Positions 9,399-14,760 of a stretch of 14,760 bases of DNA are shown here, in pieces. Each line of letters starts with the position of its first letter. The first letter of the stretch is position 1. The stretch comes from an uncultured Roseateles sp. (GTDB lineage: Bacteria > Pseudomonadota > Gammaproteobacteria > Burkholderiales > Burkholderiaceae), in contig CAMPJJ010000120.1 of assembly GCA_946886855.1 (NCBI GenBank), positions 1 through 14,760 on the forward strand, in the 5' to 3' direction. The notes beneath the pieces were generated by a model. That model saw only the letters and a list, made by a program, of their open reading frames with translations. It ran no database searches and had not been told where the DNA came from. The position numbers and the translations under genes are program-made.

Positions 9399-10472
9399 AT
9401 GAAGACCTATCGCATCGCCACCATCCCCGGTGACGGCATCGGCAAGGAAGTGATCCCCGCGGGGCGCGAGGTGCTCGCGGCGCTGGCCGCGACGAGCGAC
9501 CGCTTCCGCTTCGAATTCGAGGACTTCGGCTGGGGCGGCGACTGGTACCGCGCGCACGGCGAGATGATGCCGGCGGACGGACTCGACGCGCTGCGCGACA
9601 AGGACGCCATCCTGTTCGGTTCCGCCGGCGATCCCGACATCCCCGACCACATCACGCTGTGGGGTCTGCGGTTGAAGATCTGCCAGGGCTTCGACCAGTA
9701 CGCCAACGTGCGCCCGACCCGCGTGCTGCCCGGCATCGACGCGCCGCTCAAGCGCTGCGGCCCGAAGGACCTGGACTGGGTCATCGTGCGCGAGAACTCG
9801 GAGGGCGAGTACGCCGGCGTCGGCGGCCGCGTCCATCAGGGCCATCCGATCGAGGCGGCCACCGACGTGTCCATCATGACCCGCACCGGCGTCGAGCGGA
9901 TCATGCGCTATGCGTTCAAGCTGGCGCAATCGCGGCCGCGCAAGCTGCTGACGGTGATCACCAAGAGCAACGCGCAGCGCCACGCGATGGTGATGTGGGA
10001 CGAGATCGCCGCGCAGGTCGCGGCGGACTTTCCCGACGTCACCTGGGGGAAGGAGCTCGTCGACGCCGCGACCGCCCGCATGGTCAACAAGCCGGCGACG
10101 CTGGACACCATCGTCGCGACCAACCTGCACGCGGACATCCTGAGCGACCTGGCGGCCGCGCTCGCCGGCAGCCTGGGCATCGCGCCGACGGGCAACATCG
10201 ATCCGGAACGCCGTTATCCGTCGATGTTCGAGCCGATCCATGGATCGGCCTTCGACATCATGGGCCAAGGCCTGGCGAATCCGGTCGGCACCTTCTGGTC
10301 CGCGGTGATGCTGCTGGAGCACCTGGGCGAGTCCGAGGCCGCCGCGCGCCTCATGCGTGCGATCGAAGCGGTGACGGCCAACCCGTCGCTGCACACCGGC
10401 GACCTCGGCGGCCAGGCGAAGACGACCGACGTCACCGCCGCCGTCATCGCCGCCCTGCGCCAACGCGGCTGA
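9399..10472 (+). CDS. dmlA: Tartrate dehydrogenase / D-malate dehydrogenase (decarboxylating)
   Basis: This NAD-dependent beta-decarboxylating dehydrogenase belongs to the isocitrate/isopropylmalate family. Its TDH/DmlA branch oxidises tartrate, D-malate and related 2-hydroxyacids. Seen: 357 residues beginning MKTYRIATIPGDGIG; substrate arginines in RLKICQGFDQYANVRP (R91, R105) and VRENSEGEY (R131, Y138), K189 in TKSN, and metal-binding acids D222, D246 and D250; and the nucleotide loop HGSAFDIMGQGLANPVG (281-297). The CQxFDQYANVRP wording is typical of tartrate/D-malate dehydrogenases rather than LeuB. The ATG has an AGGAG site 10 nt upstream. It is divergent from a LysR regulator and followed, after a REP-like hairpin pair, by a Bug binding protein with a very similar ribosome binding site. 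Exact substrate cannot be read from sequence; ttuC is an equally used name. Confidence 0.92.
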   Translation: MKTYRIATIPGDGIGKEVIPAGREVLAALAATSDRFRFEFEDFGWGGDWYRAHGEMMPADGLDALRDKDAILFGSAGDPDIPDHITLWGLRLKICQGFDQYANVRPTRVLPGIDAPLKRCGPKDLDWVIVRENSEGEYAGVGGRVHQGHPIEAATDVSIMTRTGVERIMRYAFKLAQSRPRKLLTVITKSNAQRHAMVMWDEIAAQVAADFPDVTWGKELVDAATARMVNKPATLDTIVATNLHADILSDLAAALAGSLGIAPTGNIDPERRYPSMFEPIHGSAFDIMGQGLANPVGTFWSAVMLLEHLGESEAAARLMRAIEAVTANPSLHTGDLGGQAKTTDVTAAVIAALRQRG

Positions 10473-10495
10473 CGCGCCTCACTTCCACGGCCGCT

Positions 10496-10594
10496 GGCCC
10501 TCACCCCTGATCCTCTCCCGCAAGCGGGAGAGGGAGTCTGACCGGGGCCCTTCTCACTTCTCTCCCGCTTGCGGGAGAGGGTGGGGGTGAGGGC
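10496..10594. repeat. Paired REP-like inverted hairpins (BIME-like)
   Basis: Two copies of a hairpin in opposite orientation are seen. The first has arms CCTCTCCCGC (10512-10521) and GCGGGAGAGG (10524-10533). The second has arms CTCTCCCGC (10560-10568) and GCGGGAGAG (10571-10579). Outer arms GCCCTCACCCC (10497-10507) and GGGGTGAGGGC (10584-10594) make the whole block one long imperfect palindrome. This CCCTCACCCC...CTCTCCCGC wording is, from memory, a widespread intergenic repeat of proteobacteria. It may stabilise or partly terminate the transcript between the two genes. Confidence 0.8.
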
Positions 10595-10655
10595 TGCGGT
10601 CCCATGCAGTACCCCCCCTCGAATGGCCGTCAGAGCCATCGACCAGGAGACAACC

Positions 10656-11660
10656 ATGACCCACGTCCCGTCCTTCCCCCGCCGCCGCGCGCTGATCGCC
10701 GCCTCGGCGATCGCTGCAAGCGCCGTCGCTTTCAGCACCGCGACGCCCGCCTTCGCGCAGGCCTGGCCCGCCAAGCCCATCACCCTGATCGTGCCTTTCC
10801 CCGCCGGCGGCACCACCGACGTGCTCGCCCGCGCGCTGGCCGAGAAGCTCCAGCAGAGCCTGGGCCAGCCCGTGATCGTCGAGAGCCGCCCCGGCGCCGG
10901 CGCGACGCTGGGCGCGGACTACGTCGCCAAGTCCAAGCCCGACGGCTACACGCTGCTGATCGGCGCCGTCCACCACACGATCGCCAGCAGCGTCTACAAG
11001 AAGCTGCCCTACGACTTCCAGAAGGACTTCGTGCCCATCACCAGCATCGCGCTGGTGCCCAACGTGCTGGTCGTCAATGCCAGCCAGACCTCGGCGAAGA
11101 CGGTGCAGGAACTGGTCGCGCTGCTCAAGGCCAAGCCCGGCGCGTGGACCTACGGCTCCAACGGCAACGGCACCGCGCAGCACCTGATCGGCACGCAGTT
11201 CCAGAACCTCACCGGCACGACGCTGCTGCACGTGCCCTACAAGGGCAGCGGGCCGCTGGCGACGGACCTGCTCGGCGGACAGATCCAGATGTCCTTCGAC
11301 ACCATCACGCCGGTGCTGCCGCACATCAAGGCCGGCAAGCTGCGTGCGCTCGCGGTGACCACGGCCAGGCGCTCCAGCGCGCTGCCCGACGTGCCCACGC
11401 TGGACGAGGCCGGCCTGAAGGGCTTCGACATCGGCACCTGGTTCGGCGTGCTCGCGCCCGCGGCCACGCCCAAGGACATCGTCCTCAAGCTGAACACCGA
11501 GATGGTCAAGGTCCTGCAGGCGCCCGAGTTCCGCAAGCGCATGGAGGAGATCGGCGCCGAGACCACCGGCGGCACCAGCGAGCAACTGGCGTCCCAGATC
11601 CGCAACGAGACGGGCAAGTTCGCGAAGCTGGTCAAGGAGGCCAACGTCCAGATTGAATGA
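10656..11660 (+). CDS. Bug-family (TctC) tripartite tricarboxylate transporter substrate-binding protein
   Basis: This periplasmic solute-binding protein of 334 residues belongs to the family hugely expanded in Burkholderiales; members bind carboxylates and related small anions. Seen: a signal peptide (PRRRALIAASAIAAS, probable cleavage after AFA at residue 34), then the Bug start WPAKPITLIVPFPAGGTTD, the SRPGAGATLGADYVAKSKPDGYTLL segment, and TPVLPHIKAGKLRALAV near the hinge. The start at 10656 has an AGGAG site, and a longer in-frame frame begins inside the upstream hairpin repeat, which is unlikely. It follows the dehydrogenase by 183 nt on the same strand, suggesting that it captures tartrate, malate or a related acid. 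No TctA or TctB membrane subunits are encoded here, so it may be an orphan or use components elsewhere. Confidence 0.93.
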   Translation: MTHVPSFPRRRALIAASAIAASAVAFSTATPAFAQAWPAKPITLIVPFPAGGTTDVLARALAEKLQQSLGQPVIVESRPGAGATLGADYVAKSKPDGYTLLIGAVHHTIASSVYKKLPYDFQKDFVPITSIALVPNVLVVNASQTSAKTVQELVALLKAKPGAWTYGSNGNGTAQHLIGTQFQNLTGTTLLHVPYKGSGPLATDLLGGQIQMSFDTITPVLPHIKAGKLRALAVTTARRSSALPDVPTLDEAGLKGFDIGTWFGVLAPAATPKDIVLKLNTEMVKVLQAPEFRKRMEEIGAETTGGTSEQLASQIRNETGKFAKLVKEANVQIE

Positions 11661-11697
11661 GCCCCTGCGACCGACCCGCCTTCGGCGCGCGCCCTGC

Positions 11698-11734
11698 GAA
11701 TGGCAAGCAGGGAATGGCAAGCAGGGAATGGCAC
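11698..11734. repeat. 14-bp tandem repeat, about 2.6 copies
   Basis: GAATGGCAAGCAGG occurs at 11698-11711 and 11712-11725, followed by a partial third copy (GAATGGCAC) from 11726. It lies between the Bug gene and the chaperone gene, about 110 nt before the chaperone ATG. Function is unknown; it could be an activator-binding array or a replication-slippage product. Confidence 0.75.
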
Positions 11735-11843
11735 GCCAGCGCTGGAACGCGGGGCCTGAAACGCAAGAATGGGGGAGTGCCGACGAACGAACATTCCGGG
11801 CAGGTTGTCGACTGACAGGGTCTTCTGCCCTTGTGGTCCTGCC

Positions 11844-12362
11844 ATGATCGATCCGTCGACAAGCGCCAGACGCTTCAACCAACTCATCGCCGCGCTGTCG
11901 CGGCGCACCGCCACGCCACTCGAGGCCCGCGACGGGCTGCTCGTGCTCGTCGATGCCGGAGGGACCGTCCAACTCGTCGTCGAGTTGACGGACGCTGGAG
12001 ACGCCGTGGCGATCGTCGCGCGGGTGATGCCCGTGCCGCAGGAGGATGCCGGCGGCACCTTGGCCCTGCGCCTGCTGCGCTTCAACGCTGACCGTGCGGC
12101 GCTGGACGGCGCCGTGATCGCGGCGGACGGGCTGCGACGCCAGTTCGTGCTGATCCGCGAGCTGCCGCTCGCCGATGAGGCAGAAGCAGAAGCAGAAGCA
12201 GAAGCAGAAGCAGATACAGAAGCGGCGGCAGAGGCGCTGGCGGGCCGCATCGAGGCCCTGATGGACCTGGCGGCGATCGTGCGCTTCGACGCCCTCGGCG
12301 AGCGGTCGCCGGGCGCCGGCACCGCCGCCTTGCTGCTGCGCGCCAGCCGGAGCCTGCGATGA
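11844..12362 (+). CDS. Putative class I type III secretion chaperone (CesT/Tir-chaperone family)
   Basis: This small acidic protein of 172 residues most likely binds the N-terminus of the protein encoded next and keeps it ready for type III secretion. Seen: the CesT layout of an N-terminal helix (FNQLIAALSRR), beta strands (LLVLVDAGGTVQLVVEL), the middle segment LALRLLRFNADRAALDGAVIAADGLRRQFVLIRELPL (short quotes of the family pattern LL-x-N and final strand), and a C-terminal helix (LAGRIEALMDLAAIVRFDAL). An unusual Glu-Ala repeat (about 112-122) lies between last strand and helix. The start at 11844 lacks a strong Shine-Dalgarno; an in-frame ATG at 11769 would add a Cys-rich leader and is less likely. 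The stop overlaps the next ATG (ATGA). Assignment is by remembered family pattern, not by alignment. Confidence 0.72.
   Translation: MIDPSTSARRFNQLIAALSRRTATPLEARDGLLVLVDAGGTVQLVVELTDAGDAVAIVARVMPVPQEDAGGTLALRLLRFNADRAALDGAVIAADGLRRQFVLIRELPLADEAEAEAEAEAEADTEAAAEALAGRIEALMDLAAIVRFDALGERSPGAGTAALLLRASRSLR
12177..12225 (+). repeat. CAGAAG hexanucleotide repeat inside the chaperone gene
   Basis: CAGAAG is repeated five times without interruption (12181-12210), then CAGATA and a further CAGAAG. It encodes alternating Glu-Ala. Base composition is far lower in GC than the surrounding gene. The 6-bp unit keeps the reading frame when copy number changes. Confidence 0.9.
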
Positions 12363-13516
12363 GGCTTCCCGGCGACCCGGTCGCCTGCGCCGCGGCGATC
12401 CCCTCATGCAGCGAAGAGACTTTGCCGGAACCGACGCCGGCACCCAGGCCACCGTCGACGCCCCTGTCCTCTCCCGCAGACTCCCGGATGAGCGGATGGC
12501 GGCAGCCCGAAGCAGGGGAGGCGGGCACCACGGCCTTCCATCGTCGGGGGGGCGTGCGCAGGCCCGACGGACGATCGTTGAAGACCGCCGGGACGCTGTC
12601 CAGTTCGACCACGCCGACTGCGCCGACTGCGCCGACCGCGGTCCCGCTGAAGGCGCTCGCCCAGACGCCGACCACCCAGGCCGCGCACTACGAACAGCGC
12701 GACATGCCGACCGACACCGCCTCGCTGGATCGCCTGCGTGACGACGCCCTGTTGGCGAGTTACCCCTATCACCGCGACCAGATGGCGCTGCCGTCGGGCT
12801 GGGCCCCGGCGGGCGACCTGGCCAACCAGCTGCGCCGGGAGCTGACACTGACGAACCGCGGGGTCGACGCCAAACCCGGCGCGATCGTCGATCGGGACAG
12901 CGGACTGACGGCGGTGCTGCTGCGCGGCCACAAGACGAACGAAGTGGTGCTGGTGTTCGGCGGCACCACCGCGGGCAGGAAGACGGGCGCCACCTTGGCC
13001 GAACGCTCCAGGCCCGGCCGCAACTTCATGTCGACGCTGTCGCAGTGGGGCGCCAACCTCTGCGCCGGACTCGGCGGCACGCCGAGGAGCTATCGGCAGG
13101 CCGAGGCGCTGCTCGCCGCCGTGCAGCGTCGCCTGGCGACGGATCCGGCATTGGCCGGGCACACGGTGCGCGTGCTCGGGCATTCCAAGGGCGGTGGGGA
13201 AGCGATGTACGCCGCGTTGAAGGCCAGAGCGCCGGTACCGGTCACCGCCTTCTGCCCGGCGCATCTGAGCGACCGCTTGATCAGGCAGTTGCCGGAGAAG
13301 AACCTGGCCAGCGCCAAGGCCTGGGTCCGCAGCTTTTCGCCGAAGGGCGATCCCGTGGCGGGCTTGCGCGGCCTCCTGCCCGGCATGCACGGGGTGGGCA
13401 TCGGCCATCATTTCGATGGCATCCCGGGCAGCAGCGCCATGAACCGCCACGACCAGTTCCACCAGCACGTGCTCCACCATCACGCGATCGCCACGGCCTC
13501 CAACCATCGTGCATGA
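12359..13516 (+). CDS. Candidate type III secreted effector with lipase-like alpha/beta-hydrolase domain
   Basis: This 385-residue protein has two parts. Residues 1 to about 115 are low-complexity (Ser, Thr, Pro, Ala; for example TPTAPTAPTAVP), as expected for a secretion and chaperone-binding leader. The C-terminal part resembles class 3 / Mbeg1-like (DUF2974) lipases: DDALLASYPY at about 128, an oxyanion-type strand VVLVFGGTT (196-204), nucleophile elbow VLGHSKGGGEAMYAAL with Ser276, a probable acid Asp331 (SFSPKGDPVAG) and His350 or His351 (GVGIGHHFD). So a lipase, phospholipase or esterase acting in a host cell is a reasonable hypothesis. The ATG overlaps the chaperone stop (ATGA), giving translational coupling. 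No hrp-type promoter motif was found. It could instead be a non-secreted hydrolase; I cannot name a known effector family. Confidence 0.7.
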   Translation: MRLPGDPVACAAAIPSCSEETLPEPTPAPRPPSTPLSSPADSRMSGWRQPEAGEAGTTAFHRRGGVRRPDGRSLKTAGTLSSSTTPTAPTAPTAVPLKALAQTPTTQAAHYEQRDMPTDTASLDRLRDDALLASYPYHRDQMALPSGWAPAGDLANQLRRELTLTNRGVDAKPGAIVDRDSGLTAVLLRGHKTNEVVLVFGGTTAGRKTGATLAERSRPGRNFMSTLSQWGANLCAGLGGTPRSYRQAEALLAAVQRRLATDPALAGHTVRVLGHSKGGGEAMYAALKARAPVPVTAFCPAHLSDRLIRQLPEKNLASAKAWVRSFSPKGDPVAGLRGLLPGMHGVGIGHHFDGIPGSSAMNRHDQFHQHVLHHHAIATASNHRA

Positions 13517-13631
13517 ACCTGCATGAACGTGCAGGAAGATCGGCGGCGAGGTCGATCCGCCCCTGGGCGTGGAGGCCGGGACGGGGCGCCGGCAAGGGGG
13601 CGCTGAACACGACCTCGAGGATCTGGCGGCG

Positions 13632-13656
13632 GTGTTTAGCGGAGATCCCTAAACAC
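13632..13656. promoter_or_regulatory. Candidate operator: perfect 8-bp inverted repeat upstream of the LacI-family gene
   Basis: GTGTTTAG (13632-13639) and CTAAACAC (13649-13656) are exact reverse complements around a 9-nt spacer. The arms are A/T-rich in a very GC-rich setting. The centre lies 76 nt upstream of the regulator ATG and just before its candidate -35 box. An autoregulatory operator is inferred. Confidence 0.5.
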
Positions 13657-13678
13657 TTGGGAAACTTGCGCGACTTCG

Positions 13679-13707
13679 TTGACCCCTGAAAAGGGCCCTT
13701 CAAGAAT
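13679..13707 (+). promoter_or_regulatory. Candidate sigma-70 promoter of the LacI-family gene
   Basis: TTGACC (13679-13684) and AAGAAT (13702-13707) are separated by exactly 17 nt and match five and four of six consensus positions. The AAGGGCCCTT palindrome (13691-13700) lies in the spacer. A start near 13714 would leave only about six leader bases, consistent with the absence of a Shine-Dalgarno before the ATG. Confidence 0.45.
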
Positions 13708-13719
13708 CGCCGCAACCCC

Positions 13720-14709
13720 ATGAGCAGCATCACCATCCGCGATATCGCCAAGGCCGCCGGCCTGTCCATCGGCACCGTGTCGCGCGGCTTGCGCAACCAG
13801 TCCGGCCTGTCGGAAGAGACGCGCCAGGTCGTCCGCGACACCGCCCTGCGCCTGGGCTACGACTTCACGCAGCTGCGCAAGAACAGGATCCGTCGCATCG
13901 GCTTCCTGCTGCACAGCCAGCACAACACGCTCGCCTCCAGCCCATTCTTCTCCGCCGTGCTGCACGGCGCCGAGCAGGTCTGCCGGCGCGAAGGGCTCTC
14001 GCTGTCCTTCATCGTCGCGGGCCCGGGCCAGCCGATCGTGGAGCAGACCCGCGGGCATCAGCTGGACGCCTTCCTGTGCGTCGGCTACTTCGAGCCGGAG
14101 GTCCTCGACACGCTCAAGCGCAGCGGCAAGCCGACCGTGCTCGTGGACATGCACCGCCGGGGGATGACCTCGGTCAACCCGGACCACCAGCACGGCAGCT
14201 TCCTCGCGACCAGCCACCTGCTGCGCAGCGGGCGGCGGACCATCGGGCTGATCTCGGGATCGCCGGCGCATTACAGCCTGGAGCAGCGCGCCCGCGGCTA
14301 CCGGCGGGCGCTGTTCGAGGCGCAGGTCCAGGCCGATCCGGACCTCGAGGTGATCGCGCCGCAGCTCGGCGACGGCGAAGCCGGCGTCATCGCCGCGATG
14401 CGCGTGCTGCTGGCGCGCCGCAAGCGGCCCGACGCGGTCGTCTGCTTCAACGACAGCGCGGCGCTGGTCGCCCTGCGCCAGTGCCTGAACGACGGCCTGC
14501 GCATCCCCGAGGACATCGCCGTGGTCGGCTTCGACGACATCGGCGGCGCCTCCGTCGCCCATCCGCCGCTGAGCACGGTCCGCGTGGACAAGGAGGCGCT
14601 CGGCGCCAAGGGCGTGGACCTGCTGCTGGCCACGCCGGCGGACGAGCCCCTCGAATTGACGCTGCCGGTCGAGCTGATCGTTCGCGACAGCTCCAGCAGC
14701 AACGACTGA
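13720..14709 (+). CDS. LacI/GalR-family transcriptional regulator
   Basis: This is a ligand-responsive repressor-type regulator of 329 residues. Seen: the LacI helix-turn-helix at 4-25 (ITIRDIAKAAGLSIGTVSRGL) and hinge region (VVRDTALRLGYDFTQLRKNR), then a periplasmic-binding-protein-like effector domain (about 59-325) with RRIGFLLHS, SPFFSAVLHGAEQVCRREG, RRTIGLISGSPAHYSLEQRARGY, PDAVVCFNDSAALVALRQC and IPEDIAVVGFDDIGG, all typical family blocks. The start is fixed because the DNA-binding motif begins at residue 4, yet no Shine-Dalgarno precedes it. The ligand, usually a sugar, cannot be read from sequence, and the target genes probably lie beyond the right edge. The upstream dyad may be its own operator. 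Not obviously connected with the effector pair. Confidence 0.94.
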   Translation: MSSITIRDIAKAAGLSIGTVSRGLRNQSGLSEETRQVVRDTALRLGYDFTQLRKNRIRRIGFLLHSQHNTLASSPFFSAVLHGAEQVCRREGLSLSFIVAGPGQPIVEQTRGHQLDAFLCVGYFEPEVLDTLKRSGKPTVLVDMHRRGMTSVNPDHQHGSFLATSHLLRSGRRTIGLISGSPAHYSLEQRARGYRRALFEAQVQADPDLEVIAPQLGDGEAGVIAAMRVLLARRKRPDAVVCFNDSAALVALRQCLNDGLRIPEDIAVVGFDDIGGASVAHPPLSTVRVDKEALGAKGVDLLLATPADEPLELTLPVELIVRDSSSSND

Positions 14710-14726
14710 CCCCCTCCCTGCCTCGC

Positions 14727-14760
14727 ATGACAACCACGACACCGCCCGTGACACGCGCCC
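14727..14760 (+). CDS. Possible start of a following gene (partial)
   Basis: An ATG at 14727, 18 nt after the LacI-family stop, opens a frame (MTTTTPPVTRA) that runs off the window edge. No clear Shine-Dalgarno is present. Only 11 codons are visible, so this is a tentative call based on spacing. Confidence 0.25.
   Translation, partial: MTTTTPPVTRA

Larger units (their letters stand above)
13517..13719. other. Intergenic region between the effector gene and the LacI-family gene
   Basis: These 203 nt include a small dyad directly after the effector stop, CCTGCA-TGAACG-TGCAGG (13518-13535), without a T-run. They also hold the LacI candidate operator and promoter described separately. Nothing resembling a gene is visible in the middle part. 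Confidence 0.5.

Noticed and set aside
11661..11843. hrp-box or PIP-box before the chaperone
   Set aside because: GGAAC at 11744-11748 has no CCAC partner 15-16 nt on, and TTCGG at 11681 has no second TTCG box at the right distance.
12177..12225. CRISPR-like interpretation of the hexamer repeat
   Set aside because: The units are 6 bp, directly adjacent and in coding frame, with no spacers.
10554..12848. 764-codon minus-strand open frame across the Bug and chaperone genes
   Set aside because: It runs antisense to genes with signal peptide, Bug and CesT features, and through non-coding repeats. Composition is typical of a high-GC shadow.

Overview
The window is a GC-rich, densely coding chromosomal stretch. 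It most likely comes from a Burkholderiales betaproteobacterium, perhaps the Roseateles/Mitsuaria group. This rests on a Bug-type (TctC family) solute-binding protein, the very high GC content, a glutathione-dependent formaldehyde dehydrogenase, Kup, many one-component regulators, and a type III secretion chaperone/effector pair. The taxon is inferred from gene content only. I saw no rRNA, tRNA, CRISPR array, intact transposase or phage gene.

Layout. 186-2415: a NarL/FixJ-type two-component system with overlapping genes. 2561-3670: frmA/adhC, class III alcohol dehydrogenase, on the same strand behind a pyrimidine-rich repeat tract. 3682-3715: a strong hairpin, then a small conserved-looking membrane protein on the minus strand (3720-3926). 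4182-6152: Kup potassium transporter, whose 3' end overlaps a convergent serine beta-lactamase-like hydrolase (6121-7605, minus). 7606-7908: a non-coding gap holding a dense cluster of inverted repeats. 7909-8271: a small coiled-coil membrane protein. 8311-10472: a LysR regulator divergent from a tartrate/D-malate dehydrogenase. 10496-10594: a paired REP-like hairpin. 10656-11660: a Bug periplasmic binding protein. 11844-13516: a CesT-like type III secretion chaperone translationally coupled to a lipase-fold protein with a disordered N-terminus, a strong candidate effector. 13720-14709: a LacI-family regulator with a palindromic candidate operator upstream. A possible next gene begins at 14727.

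How parts fit together. The LysR regulator, dehydrogenase and binding protein look like a hydroxy-dicarboxylate (tartrate/D-malate) uptake and oxidation unit, although no TctA/TctB membrane subunits are present. The two-component system next to frmA recalls FlhSR/RfdSR control of formaldehyde oxidation, but here that is inferred from position only. The most interesting locus is the chaperone-effector bicistron, isolated from any secretion apparatus in this window. The non-coding 7690-7845 region is the best candidate for an undescribed RNA or mobile-element remnant.
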